DNA from: Lysobacterales bacterium
GTDB lineage: Bacteria > Pseudomonadota > Gammaproteobacteria > Xanthomonadales > Xanthomonadaceae
Direction: 5' to 3'
DNA: 64,000 nucleotides
Assembly (NCBI GenBank): GCA_019510125.1
Contig: JAEKKX010000014.1
Coordinates: 1 to 64,000, forward strand
The translations under genes and the position numbers were made by a program. The notes beneath the pieces were generated by a model that was not told the origin of the DNA, searched no databases, and was given only the letters and a program-made list of their open reading frames with translations. This document shows, in pieces, positions 28,324 through 37,736 of this stretch (position 1 is the stretch's first letter; every line of letters starts with the position of its first letter).

Positions 28324-29727
28324 ATGACGAAGTACCGGATGGCCGCGAACGGCAACGACGGCAGTCTCTGGGCGGTGAACACGACGCAGCAGTCGCTGCG
28401 CTTCCTCGGCAACGGCGCGATCCAGCCGGAGACCTCGCAGGCGATCACCTGCGTCGCCGTGGCGAACGTCGACACGATCTACGGCCTCGGGCCGGCGGGC
28501 GATCTCTACCGCCTCGTCGACACGCCGCTGCGGCCGGTGCCGTGGGACCCGATCTGGCACGCCGCGGTCGCGCCCGACGGCGGCGTCTGGGGCGTGGACG
28601 ACCACGGCAACATCTTCCAGTGGGCGAACAGCGACGGTTGGCAGCCGCGCCCGAACGGCGGCGCGAACGCGCTGTTCATCGCGGTCGGCAACGGCGGCGA
28701 CGCGTGGACCATCGACAACACCAGCGGCTGGTGGGGCGGCCCCGGCGCGCCGTACCGCTGGAACGGCACCACGTTCGCGCGCGTCGAGGGCGCGCCGGAC
28801 GCGCAGTGGATCTCGATCGCGCCCGACGGCACCGTCTGGCTGCAGTCCAGCGACCAGCGCACGCTGCGGCTCGACGGCAACACGTGGCGCGTGGTCGCGA
28901 CCGACACGCCGCGGCTGTACGGCATCACCGCGGGCAACGACGGCCTGGTCTACGGCTGGGACGTCGGCCTGCTCTACGTGCTCGGCGGCGGCGTGTGGCA
29001 GATGCTCGACACGCCCGGCATCGTCAATTGCGTCGGCGTCGCCGCGGACGGCACGCTGCTGGTCGACGGCCAGCCGCCGGTGCGCCTCGCCGGCTTCTCG
29101 GTGTACGAGCGCCTCGCGAACTTCCCGCAGGTGCTCGACGTGTTCGCCATCGACGCGCACAGGATGTACGTGCTCGACGTTCAGGCGAACCGCTACCTCG
29201 AATGGGGCGGCAGCACGTGGCAGCGCATCGCCGGCGGCAACCTCGCTTCGATTTCCGTCGGCATCGACGGCACGCTGTGGGGCGTGGACGCGAACCACGC
29301 GGTCTTCAGCTTCAACGGCAGCGACTGGCAGCCGGTCCCCGGCGCGATGCAGAAGGTGTCGGTCGGCTCGGCGCAGTACATCGTCGGCCTCGACCCCGCC
29401 GGCAAACTGTTCTTCTTCGACGGCGCCTGGCAGCCCATTGCCTCGCCCACCGCCGGTCCGATGCTCGACGTCGCCATCGGCAGCGACGCGTCGCTGTTCG
29501 CCCTCGACGGCGGGCACCGGCTCTGGACCCGCATCGCCCCGGGCGACTGGGCCCAGATCGGCGCCGTCCCGCTGCAGCAGATCGACGCCGCCGACCGCTA
29601 CCACGTCTGCGGCGTCACCCTCGGCAACGGCGGCGACAACAGCGTCTGGACCGGCGCCGGCGTCGCCGTCGGCGCGGACCCGCGCCTGCACCGGTATTTC
29701 AGGTCGGCGAAGCTGCGCGCGGGCTGA
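28324..29727 (+). CDS. tectonin-like beta-propeller repeat protein
   Basis: Repeats such as PDGGVWGVDDHGNIFQW, GNGGDAWTIDNTSGWW, PDGTVWLQSSDQRTLRLDGNTW, IDGTLWGVDANHAVFSFNGSDWQPVPG. Confidence 0.8.
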   Translation: MTKYRMAANGNDGSLWAVNTTQQSLRFLGNGAIQPETSQAITCVAVANVDTIYGLGPAGDLYRLVDTPLRPVPWDPIWHAAVAPDGGVWGVDDHGNIFQWANSDGWQPRPNGGANALFIAVGNGGDAWTIDNTSGWWGGPGAPYRWNGTTFARVEGAPDAQWISIAPDGTVWLQSSDQRTLRLDGNTWRVVATDTPRLYGITAGNDGLVYGWDVGLLYVLGGGVWQMLDTPGIVNCVGVAADGTLLVDGQPPVRLAGFSVYERLANFPQVLDVFAIDAHRMYVLDVQANRYLEWGGSTWQRIAGGNLASISVGIDGTLWGVDANHAVFSFNGSDWQPVPGAMQKVSVGSAQYIVGLDPAGKLFFFDGAWQPIASPTAGPMLDVAIGSDASLFALDGGHRLWTRIAPGDWAQIGAVPLQQIDAADRYHVCGVTLGNGGDNSVWTGAGVAVGADPRLHRYFRSAKLRAG

Positions 29728-29840
29728 CCGCTGCCGGGCCGGCGTGCGCGGACGACCGGGGGTCTTCCGCAGTCGCTGCCCGGCGAGGGCCGGGGTCCGT
29801 CCGCAGGCGTCGGCCGGCAGGCGGCGCCGGCCGCCATCGC

Positions 29841-30113
29841 CTACTTCGCGTAGCCCTTGAGCAGCGCCAGCAGGGCGTCGGCCTCTTGCGCACGTTTCGT
29901 GGCAGAGGTTTCCGCCACCACGTGTTCGAGCAGGTGGCCCGACAGGACCTCCATCATCAGGCCGTGGATCGCCCCCTTCGCGGCGGCGATCTGGACCAGC
30001 ACGTCCACGCATTCGGCGTCGGATTCCAGCGCCGTCTCCAGCGCGGCGACCTGGCCCGCAACGCGGCGGACGCGGGCCAGCAGCTTCTTCTTGTCGCGAT
30101 TCACGTGCGCCAT
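29841..30113 (-). CDS. metal-sensing transcriptional repressor, CsoR/RcnR family
   Basis: RDKKKLLARVRRVAGQVAALETALESDAECVDVLVQIAAAKGAIHGLMMEVLSGHLLEHVV; divergent from DmeF. Confidence 0.93.
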   Translation of the reverse strand: MAHVNRDKKKLLARVRRVAGQVAALETALESDAECVDVLVQIAAAKGAIHGLMMEVLSGHLLEHVVAETSATKRAQEADALLALLKGYAK

Positions 30114-30125
30114 GGCGTCCAAGCG

Positions 30126-30143
30126 TATACCCTGTAGGGGTAT
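30126..30143. promoter_or_regulatory. candidate CsoR/RcnR-type operator
   Basis: ATACCCTGTAGGGGTAT-type inverted repeat between divergent regulator and transporter. Confidence 0.65.
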
Positions 30144-30163
30144 ATTGCCAGCAGGACTTCCCC

Positions 30164-31150
30164 TTGGATCTCGACTTGGATCTCGACGCCATCGCCGACG
30201 CCCGGCGTCACGACCATGCCTTCGACGCAGGCAACCCCATGGCCGAACGCAATGTCCGCCGCGCCATGTGGCTCACGCTGGCGATGATGGTGGTCGAGAT
30301 CGCCGGCGGCTGGTGGGTCAACTCGATGGCCGTGCTGGCCGACGGCTGGCACATGAGCTCGCACGCGCTCGCCCTCGGGCTGGCCGCGTTCGCCTATGCC
30401 TGCGCCCGCCGCTTCGCAGGCGATCGACGCTTCGCCTTCGGCACCTGGAAGATCGAAATTCTCGGCGGCTACACCAGCGCGATCCTGCTCATGGGCGTGG
30501 CGCTGCTGATGGTGTTCCAGTCGGTCGAGCGCCTGTTCCGGCCCAGCCAGATCCACTACGCGCAGGCGATCGCGATCGCGATCGTCGGCCTCGCGGTGAA
30601 CCTGCTCTGCGCATGGTGGCTGCGCGACCATCACGCGCACGATCATCCGCACGGCCACGGCCACGGCCACGCTCATGCCCACGATCACGATCACGATCAC
30701 GATCACCGCGATCACCATGGCCACCATCACGATCTCAACCAGCGCTCGGCCTACCTGCATGTCATCGCCGATGCCGCGACCTCGGTGCTGGCGATCGTGG
30801 CCCTGTTCGGAGGCCTGGTCTTCGGCGCGGCCTGGCTGGATCCGGTGATGGGACTGGTGGGGGCGGGGCTGGTGGCCGTCTGGGCCCGGGGCCTGCTCCG
30901 GGATTCGGTGCGCATCCTGCTGGATGCCCAGATGGACGCGCCCGTGGTCGCCGAAATCCGCGAAGCCATCGAAGGCGGCGCGATCCCGGCGCGCATCAGC
31001 GACCTCCATGTGTGGCAAGTCGGCCGCGGCAAGTTCGCCTGCATGGCCGAAGTCGTCACGTCGTCGCCGGTGGACGCCGAAGCCTTCCATCGCGCGCTCT
31101 CCGTCCACGAAGAGATCGTGCACGTGACGATCGAGGTGCGCTCCGGCTGA
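30164..31150 (+). CDS. dmeF: cation diffusion facilitator (Co/Ni efflux, DmeF-like)
   Basis: WWVNSMAVLADGWHMSSHALALGLAAFAYACARR, FGTWKIEILGGYTSA, His-rich loop HDHPHGHGHGHAHAHDHDHDHDHRDHHGHHH. Confidence 0.92.
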   Translation: MDLDLDLDAIADARRHDHAFDAGNPMAERNVRRAMWLTLAMMVVEIAGGWWVNSMAVLADGWHMSSHALALGLAAFAYACARRFAGDRRFAFGTWKIEILGGYTSAILLMGVALLMVFQSVERLFRPSQIHYAQAIAIAIVGLAVNLLCAWWLRDHHAHDHPHGHGHGHAHAHDHDHDHDHRDHHGHHHDLNQRSAYLHVIADAATSVLAIVALFGGLVFGAAWLDPVMGLVGAGLVAVWARGLLRDSVRILLDAQMDAPVVAEIREAIEGGAIPARISDLHVWQVGRGKFACMAEVVTSSPVDAEAFHRALSVHEEIVHVTIEVRSG

Positions 31151-31187
31151 AGCGGTCGTCGCGATGTGCGCGCCCGACCCGGGCGCT

Positions 31188-31553
31188 TCATGGCGATCGC
31201 GGAGACAATTCCACGCGCCACGATCTGCAATACCCCGCCTGGTCGGAGCAGGCGTCCTGGAGGCACAGGATGAATATCGCCGCAAGCGTTGCCGTGGCGA
31301 GCAGGGAGACCCAGGGGACGCCGTGCTTGCGATCCCTGTTTTTCAGGGTGCTGCGCGCGCTGACGAGCACGCAGATGAAGGCGGCCAGTGAGATCTGCGC
31401 CAGCATGCCCTTGACGAGGACTTCGCCGAATCCGCCTGGACCATCGCCGTGCACGATCGTGCATTGACGGAGGATGGTCGCGACGAACATCGCATTGATC
31501 GCCACGGTCGATGCGACAACGGCTGTTCGCATGGAGGGGAAAAGGCTTCGCAT
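31188..31553 (-). CDS. hypothetical membrane protein
   Basis: MRSLFPSMRTAVVASTVAINAMFVATIL... three hydrophobic segments. Confidence 0.5.
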   Translation of the reverse strand: MRSLFPSMRTAVVASTVAINAMFVATILRQCTIVHGDGPGGFGEVLVKGMLAQISLAAFICVLVSARSTLKNRDRKHGVPWVSLLATATLAAIFILCLQDACSDQAGYCRSWRVELSPRSP

Positions 31554-31707
31554 GGAGAAAGGCTTCGCACGACGCGGCGCAATGCGCCTTCGGGACATCG
31601 CGGAGGATTCTCGTCGCTGCAGGTGGGCGCGGAGTGAGGTGCGCGTGTCGTCCGGATGAAGCGCAGCGCCTGGGAAGGGCGAACGTCTGCTCTTTGCCGG
31701 GTCCGAT

Positions 31708-31755
31708 CCTTGCGGGGGCCCATCCTGGCGGGGGCCCGTCCTCGCCGGGCTCTGT
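31708..31755. repeat. degenerate 16-bp tandem repeat, three units
   Basis: CCTTGCGGGGGCCCAT / CCTGGCGGGGGCCCGT / CCTCGCCGGGCTCTGT. Confidence 0.6.
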
Positions 31756-31843
31756 CCCGCGCCGTCCGCTTCATCCGAGGCACAATCCCCCATCGACACC
31801 GTCGGCGTCGGGCCGTGCGGGTCGTTTCCGGGAGAGTGCGGAC

Positions 31844-32293
31844 ATGACGTCATGGCGGGTGTGGCTTGGGGCAGGGCTGGTGCTGGCGTGCGGGGCCTGT
31901 GGTGCAGGGCAGCCGACCCGGCCGGAGGCGGCCGCGGTCGCGGATGTCGCGCGGGCGTGCGCGCCGTGGGACGGTGCGGCGTTCAGCGTGTCGGTGCCGT
32001 TGCGCGAGGGGGCCGATCCGGTCGCGCTGCCGGCGCTGCGGGTGATGGTGTGGTCGCCGCCGCAGTTCGAGCATGAGCGGACGGTGGTCTTCGCCGACGG
32101 CGACGACCGCACAGGCGTGGCCCAGTACATGGAGGCCGAGGATCGGGCGACGCCGCTGACCGGCGAGGCGACGTTCCGGCAGGCCGCCGACGGCGGCCTC
32201 GAGGGCACGTTGCGGTTGAAGGCCGCCGACGGCCGGCGCTTCGAACGTCGCTTCCGCGGCCGCCTCGACGACCGCATGGTGATGTGCGGCTGA
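31844..32293 (+). CDS. hypothetical lipoprotein
   Basis: MTSWRVWLGAGLVLACGACGAGQ lipobox, 149 aa. Confidence 0.65.
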   Translation: MTSWRVWLGAGLVLACGACGAGQPTRPEAAAVADVARACAPWDGAAFSVSVPLREGADPVALPALRVMVWSPPQFEHERTVVFADGDDRTGVAQYMEAEDRATPLTGEATFRQAADGGLEGTLRLKAADGRRFERRFRGRLDDRMVMCG

Positions 32294-32311
32294 AGGCGCG
32301 CCGCGCCGGCC

Positions 32312-32911
32312 TCAGCCGATGCGATACACCTGTCCGGTCTGCGCGCCTTCCACGCTGCGGCTGTAGCCCAGCGCGGCGCGGGCCGCGGGCACCGGCTCGA
32401 AGCCGCGGAAATACGGCGCGTAGCCGGGCATCGATTCGGCCAGGACGCCGGGGCTGACGGCGTTGATGCGCAGGCCGCGCGGCAGTTCCAGCGCCGCCGA
32501 GCGGACGAAGCCCTCGATCGCGCCGTTGACCAGCGACGCCGACGCGCCGTAGCGGATCGGGTCCTGCGCCAGCACGCCGGTGGTGAGGGTGATCGAACCG
32601 CCGTCGTTGAGGCGGGTCGCGGCCAGCAGCGCGAGCCGGACCTGGCCCATCAGCTTGTCCTGCAGGCCCAGCGCCCACTGTTCCGGGGTGAGCTCCAGCA
32701 GCGGGCCGAAGGCGACGTTGCCGGCGGCGGCGATCACGCCGTCCAGCGGGCCGACCCGGTCGAGCGCGGCGGCGATGCCGTCGGGGTCGGTAAGGTCGAG
32801 GCGGACGTCGCCGGCGGAGCGGCCGGCGGCGACCAGTTCATGGCGCGCGCCCAGTTCGGCGGCGACGGCGCGGCCCAGGGTGCCGTGGGCACCGACGAGG
32901 AGCAGTTTCAT
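32312..32911 (-). CDS. short-chain dehydrogenase
   Basis: MKLLLVGAHGTLGRAVAAEL, GVIAAAGNVAFG, RINAVSPGVLAES. Confidence 0.9.
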   Translation of the reverse strand: MKLLLVGAHGTLGRAVAAELGARHELVAAGRSAGDVRLDLTDPDGIAAALDRVGPLDGVIAAAGNVAFGPLLELTPEQWALGLQDKLMGQVRLALLAATRLNDGGSITLTTGVLAQDPIRYGASASLVNGAIEGFVRSAALELPRGLRINAVSPGVLAESMPGYAPYFRGFEPVPAARAALGYSRSVEGAQTGQVYRIG

Positions 32912-32998
32912 GGCGATTCCTTTGTTGCGATGCGCCGACAATCGGCGAGGTGGCGGCAGTCTGCGCCGGCGGATTCGCCTTGATTAGCCGGCCGGGCG

Positions 32999-33015
32999 CG
33001 GAAATACTGTTTCCG
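32999..33015. promoter_or_regulatory. perfect inverted repeat in the SDR/LysR divergent promoter
   Basis: CGGAAA-TACTG-TTTCCG adjacent to the LysR ATG (33017). Confidence 0.5.
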
Positions 33016-33016
33016 T

Positions 33017-33937
33017 ATGAAAACAATGTCCGCCGACATCGACCGGATGCTCTGCTTCGCCGCGGTCGCCGAGCACGGCAGCTTCACCGCCGCGGCGGCC
33101 GCGCTGGGCTGCTCCAAGGCGCACGTCAGCCGGCAGGTGGCCGAGCTGGAGCAGGCGCTGGGCGCGCAGTTGCTGTTGCGCACGACGCGGCGGCTGTCGC
33201 TCACCGCGCTGGGCCACCGCCATGCCGAGGACGTGGGCCGCCTGCGTGCGGCCTACGACGAGGCCCGGCAGCGCGTCGCCGCCGAGCGCGACGAGGTGCG
33301 CGGGGTGCTGCGGATCACCACCGCGACCACGTTCGGCGAAGTGTTCCTGGTCGATCTCGTCCGCGATTTCATGGCGCGGCATCCGCAGGTGGACGTGGAG
33401 ATCGACACCAGCATCGTGGTCCGCGACCTGTTCGACGGCCGCTGGGACTTCGCGTTCCGCATCACCCGGGTGATCGACGAGCGCCTGGTCGCGCGCGCGG
33501 TGGGCGTGGTGCGCGAGATCGCGGTGGCGGCGCCGGCGCTGCTGGCCGGGCGCGAGCCGCCGCGACGCCCCGCCGATCTCGGCCCGCTGCCGGCGCTGCG
33601 CAACAGCCATTTCAGCGACGACGCGGAGTGGGTGTTCGTGCGCGGCGGCGACAGCGGCACGGTGCGTCCGCACGCGCGTCTGGCGATCAACAATTTCGCG
33701 GCGCTGCAGCGCGCGGCCGAGCGCGGCGTGGGCATGGCCCGGCTGCCGTACTACCTGGTGCGGGATGCGCTCGCCGAGGGCCGGCTGGTGCGGCTGCTGC
33801 CGGACTGGGAGATCGCGCAACTGCCGATGGCGCTGGTGCATCCGCAGCGTCGCCATCCCACGCGCCTGCAGCAGGCGTTCCGCAGCTTCGCGCTGGCGTG
33901 GTTCGAGGCGCCGGAACGCCAGGCGCTGCTGCGCTGA
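33017..33937 (+). CDS. LysR family transcriptional regulator
   Basis: DRMLCFAAVAEHGSFTAAAAALGCSKAHVSRQVAELEQALGAQLLLRTTRRLSLT. Confidence 0.95.
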   Translation: MKTMSADIDRMLCFAAVAEHGSFTAAAAALGCSKAHVSRQVAELEQALGAQLLLRTTRRLSLTALGHRHAEDVGRLRAAYDEARQRVAAERDEVRGVLRITTATTFGEVFLVDLVRDFMARHPQVDVEIDTSIVVRDLFDGRWDFAFRITRVIDERLVARAVGVVREIAVAAPALLAGREPPRRPADLGPLPALRNSHFSDDAEWVFVRGGDSGTVRPHARLAINNFAALQRAAERGVGMARLPYYLVRDALAEGRLVRLLPDWEIAQLPMALVHPQRRHPTRLQQAFRSFALAWFEAPERQALLR

Positions 33938-34031
33938 CGCCGCCGCGTCGCCTCGTCATCGCATCGACGGAACGCGGCGATCGGCGCGTGTCCATTGCCG
34001 CGGCCGGCGACGGTCGGTAACGTGCGCGGTC

Positions 34032-35837
34032 ATGCACGGCAACGGCCTCCAGCTCGCTCTCGTCTTCCTGCTCGCCGCGGTGGTGGCGGTGCCGCTGTTC
34101 AAGCGGTTCGGCCTCGGCGCGGTGCTGGGCTACCTCGCCGCGGGCGTGGTCCTCGGCCCGTTCGGGCTGAAGGTGATCCGCGACGCCGAGCCGGTGATGG
34201 GCGCCAGCGAGATCGGCGTGGTGATGATGCTGTTCGTGATCGGGCTGGAACTGTCGCCGTCGCGGCTGTGGGTGATGCGCCGGCCGGTGTTCGGCCTGGG
34301 CAGCCTGCAGGTGGGGCTGTCGGGCGCGGTGCTGGGCGGGATCGCGTTCGCCCTGGGCATGGGCTGGAAGACGGCGCTGATCGTCGGTCTCGCGCTCGCC
34401 CTGTCCTCCACTGCGGTCAGCCTGCAACTGCTGGCCGAGCGCAAGGCGCTGAACACGCCGCACGGCCGCAACGCCTTCGCGGTGCTGCTGTTCCAGGACC
34501 TGGCCGCGATTCCGCTGCTGGCGGCGATCCCGCTGCTCGGCGCGGGCGCCGCCCATCAGGGGGCGCCCGGCGCGGGCGTGCTGAAGGCGGTGGCGGCGAT
34601 CGTCGCGGTGGTCGTCGGCGGGCGGGTGCTGCTGCGCCAGTTGTTCCGCACCGCCGCGCGCATCGGCGTGCCGGAGATGCTGACCGCCAGCGCCCTGTTC
34701 GCGGTGCTCGGTGCGGCCTGGCTGGTCTCGCTCGCGGGGCTGAGCATGGGCCTGGGCGCGTTCCTCGCCGGGGTGCTGCTCGCGGATTCGGAATTCCGCC
34801 ACGAGATCGAATCGCAGATCGAGCCGTTCAAGGGCCTGCTGCTCGGCCTGTTCTTCATGGCCGTGGGCATGAGCATCGACCTGCAGCGGATCGCCGCCGA
34901 ACCGGCGGTCATCGTCGCCGGCGCGCTGGCGCTGCTGGCCCTCAAGGGCGCGGTGCTGTTCGCCATCGGCCTGCGCCCGGCGCGGATGCCGTGGCGCGAG
35001 GCGCTGCAGTTCGGCGCGGTGATGGCGCTGGGCGGCGAATTCGCGTTCGTGGTGCTGTCCGAAGCGATGAAGGCGCACCTGGTCGACGCCGCGACCCAGA
35101 GCCGGCTGGTGGCGATGGTCGGTCTGTCGATGGCGCTGACCCCGCTGGCGACGATCGCGGTGGCGCGCTGGCTCGGCGCGCACCCGGAGCGTGCGCCGCA
35201 GCGCGACTTCGACGCCATCCCCGACGACCATCCGCAGGTGATCCTCGTCGGCTTCGGGCGCTTCGGCCAGATCGTCGCGCGCATGCTGGTCGCGCAGAAG
35301 ATCCCGTTCATTGCGCTGGAGACCGACAGCGAACAGCTCGAGGTGATGCGCCGCTTCGGCAACCGCGTCTACTACGGCGACCCGGCGCGGCCGGATCTGC
35401 TGCGCGCGGCCGGCGCGGCCAACGCGGCGGTGTTCGTCAACGCGCTGGAGGACCCGGCCGCCAGCCTGCGCACCACCCGCGTCGTGCGCAGGCTCTACCC
35501 GCACCTGCGGGTGTTCGCGCGCGCGCACGACCGCCGCCATGCCTGGCAACTGATGGACCTGGGCGCCGACGTGACCCGCGAGACCTTCGCCTCGGGTCTG
35601 GAGATGGGGCGCGACGTGCTGGTGGCGCTGGGGGTGGCGCGCGACCAGGCCGAGGACCGCATGCAGCGCTTCCGCCAGCACGACGAAAGCCTGCTCGCCA
35701 CCCAGCACCTGATCTACGACGACGAATCGGCCCTGCTGGAGAGCGCGAAGCGCGCCCGCAGCGAGCTGGAACAGTTGTTCGAGGCCGACGCCGACCGCGG
35801 CGACACCGCGGACGGCCGCCGCGCCGCCGCGGACTGA
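34032..35837 (+). CDS. kefC: monovalent cation:proton antiporter-2 / glutathione-regulated K+ efflux protein
   Basis: VPLFKRFGLGAVLGYLAAGVVLGPFGL, LSSTAVSLQLLAER, RCK domain VILVGFGRFGQIVARMLVA, VYYGDPARPDLLRAAGA. Confidence 0.93.
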   Translation: MHGNGLQLALVFLLAAVVAVPLFKRFGLGAVLGYLAAGVVLGPFGLKVIRDAEPVMGASEIGVVMMLFVIGLELSPSRLWVMRRPVFGLGSLQVGLSGAVLGGIAFALGMGWKTALIVGLALALSSTAVSLQLLAERKALNTPHGRNAFAVLLFQDLAAIPLLAAIPLLGAGAAHQGAPGAGVLKAVAAIVAVVVGGRVLLRQLFRTAARIGVPEMLTASALFAVLGAAWLVSLAGLSMGLGAFLAGVLLADSEFRHEIESQIEPFKGLLLGLFFMAVGMSIDLQRIAAEPAVIVAGALALLALKGAVLFAIGLRPARMPWREALQFGAVMALGGEFAFVVLSEAMKAHLVDAATQSRLVAMVGLSMALTPLATIAVARWLGAHPERAPQRDFDAIPDDHPQVILVGFGRFGQIVARMLVAQKIPFIALETDSEQLEVMRRFGNRVYYGDPARPDLLRAAGAANAAVFVNALEDPAASLRTTRVVRRLYPHLRVFARAHDRRHAWQLMDLGADVTRETFASGLEMGRDVLVALGVARDQAEDRMQRFRQHDESLLATQHLIYDDESALLESAKRARSELEQLFEADADRGDTADGRRAAAD

Positions 35838-35855
35838 CCCGCCGCCGCGCCCGCG

Positions 35856-37616
35856 CTATTTGCCGCGGCCGAACTTGCCGCCGAAGAAATCGCCGTCGTT
35901 CCAGCGCGGCCGTTCCGCGGCGTCGCCGACCCGCCGCCCGATGCGCGCGTTGAGCTTCGCCAGACGCACCGCGTCCGGCCAGTAGATCGGCAGCGTCGCC
36001 TCGTCGCTGGGGCGGTGATAGTGATCGCGCAGGAACTTGCGCAGCGCGAGTTTCGGGTCGCGCACGCCGTCGGCCGACGCGGTGCCGCCGTCGAGGTAGA
36101 GCGCCGGGATGCCGGCGCGGATGAACGCGTACTGGTCGCTGCGCACGAACACCACCTCCTCGGGGAACGGATCCGGCGACAGCGCGACGCCGACGTCCTT
36201 CGCCGCGGCCTCGAGCGTGGCCTTGAGGCTGGAATGCTCGACCCCGATCGGCACCACGTCCTTGCTCGGCGCCAGCAGCACCGGCATGTCGATGTTGAGG
36301 TTCGCCACGAGCGCGTCGGCCGGCACCGGCGGATGGGTCGCGAACCACTCCGCGCCGAGCAGGCCCTTTTCCTCCGCGGTCAGCGCGACGAACAGCATCG
36401 AGCGCTTCGGCGCCGGCGACTCGGCCTTCAGCATGCGCGCGGTTTCCAGCAGGATCGCCACGCCCAGCGCGTTGTCGATCGCGCCGTTGTAGATGCGGTC
36501 CTCGCGGCCGTCCTCGCCCTTCACCGGCGCGCCGATGCCGATGTGGTCGAGGTGCGCGGTGTAGACGACGTGCTGCGCGGCGAGCGTCGCGTCGCCGCCG
36601 GCTAGTCGGGCGACCACGTTGCGCGAGGCCACCGGCTCGACCTTCGTGCGCGCGGCCAGGCGCAGCGTGCCCGGCAGCGCGAAGCCCTGCAGCGTGCCCG
36701 CCTGCGCGGCGTCGAACAACTGCGCGGCGGTGCGCGGGCCGTCGGCGAAGACCAGGTCCGCGGCGGCGGCGCTGACGGTGGCCATGCCGCGGATCGACGG
36801 GAAGCTGTCCACGGCCATGCCGTCCGCGCCGCGCAGGCGCATCTCCGGGCGCCGCCAGTTGTCCGCGGTCTGCGTCCACGGGCGCTCGGCCTCGTCCTGC
36901 GGCGTGTTGACCATCACCACACCGATCGCCCCGCGCTCGGCCAGCGCGCGCAGCTTTTCGCGCTTCGCGCTGTAGAACGCGCGGCGGTCGTTGTCGAACC
37001 GCGCCGGCGCGCCACCGAAGACCACCGCGATCTTGCCGTGGAGGTCGAGCCCGGCGAAGTCGTCGTGGCCCAGTTCCGGCGCGTGCACGCCCTGGCCGAC
37101 GAACACCGCCGGCGCTTCGAGGTCGTGTTCGGTGGCGTTGAAGTCCGGCGCCGGCAGGAACTGTTCGCCGAAGCGCAGCGCGATCTCGCGGCCGTTGCGC
37201 TTGACCGCCAGCGCGGCGCCGTCGGCCTCGCGCGTCGCCTTCAGCAGCGGCACCGCCTGGAAGAACGTGCCGTCGTCGCCGGCCGGCGCCAGGCCGATCG
37301 CGGCGAAGCGCTTGGCGACGTAATCCGCCGCGAGGTCGTAGCCTGGGGTGCCGGCCTCGCGGCCCTCGAAACGGTCGTCGGCCAGCGTGCGCACGTCGTC
37401 GGCGATGCGCTGCTCGGCGTCGTTCGCCGGGATCGGCGCGGCGGTGTCGATCGCCGGCGCGGACACGCTGGGCGCGGACGGCGCCGGCGCCTCGCGGTGG
37501 CAGGCGGCGAGCGCGGCGACGAGCACGGCCGTCGGCAGGAGGATCGTCAGTGGGATCGTCGGGGGGATCTTCAGGGGCTCGGGCAGACGTGCCGGCAGGG
37601 ACATCGGGAACGCCAT
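35856..37616 (-). CDS. M28 family metallopeptidase, lipoprotein
   Basis: LLPTAVLVAALAAC lipobox; VVYTAHLDHIGIG, YNGAIDNALGVAILLETARML, VALTAEEKGLLGAEWFATHP. Confidence 0.92.
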   Translation of the reverse strand: MAFPMSLPARLPEPLKIPPTIPLTILLPTAVLVAALAACHREAPAPSAPSVSAPAIDTAAPIPANDAEQRIADDVRTLADDRFEGREAGTPGYDLAADYVAKRFAAIGLAPAGDDGTFFQAVPLLKATREADGAALAVKRNGREIALRFGEQFLPAPDFNATEHDLEAPAVFVGQGVHAPELGHDDFAGLDLHGKIAVVFGGAPARFDNDRRAFYSAKREKLRALAERGAIGVVMVNTPQDEAERPWTQTADNWRRPEMRLRGADGMAVDSFPSIRGMATVSAAAADLVFADGPRTAAQLFDAAQAGTLQGFALPGTLRLAARTKVEPVASRNVVARLAGGDATLAAQHVVYTAHLDHIGIGAPVKGEDGREDRIYNGAIDNALGVAILLETARMLKAESPAPKRSMLFVALTAEEKGLLGAEWFATHPPVPADALVANLNIDMPVLLAPSKDVVPIGVEHSSLKATLEAAAKDVGVALSPDPFPEEVVFVRSDQYAFIRAGIPALYLDGGTASADGVRDPKLALRKFLRDHYHRPSDEATLPIYWPDAVRLAKLNARIGRRVGDAAERPRWNDGDFFGGKFGRGK

Positions 37617-37736
37617 CGCGGGCTCCGGTCGGGGGATGGCGGACGCTAGCATCGGACCTGCCCCGCGACAACGCCGGGCGACGGCGACGTACCATGCGTC
37701 GACGCCCCGGGCGCCGACGACAGAGGGAGCCGCCGC

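Noticed and set aside
25476-28475. 999-aa minus-strand ORF
   Set aside because: Antisense to the EF-G paralog and out of frame with the AAA ATPase; no family motifs.
28105-30192. 695-aa minus-strand ORF
   Set aside because: Antisense to the propeller gene.
30640-30730. CACGAT/CACGGC repeats that might look like a short repeat array
   Set aside because: Coding for the His-rich loop of DmeF; no spacers, not CRISPR.
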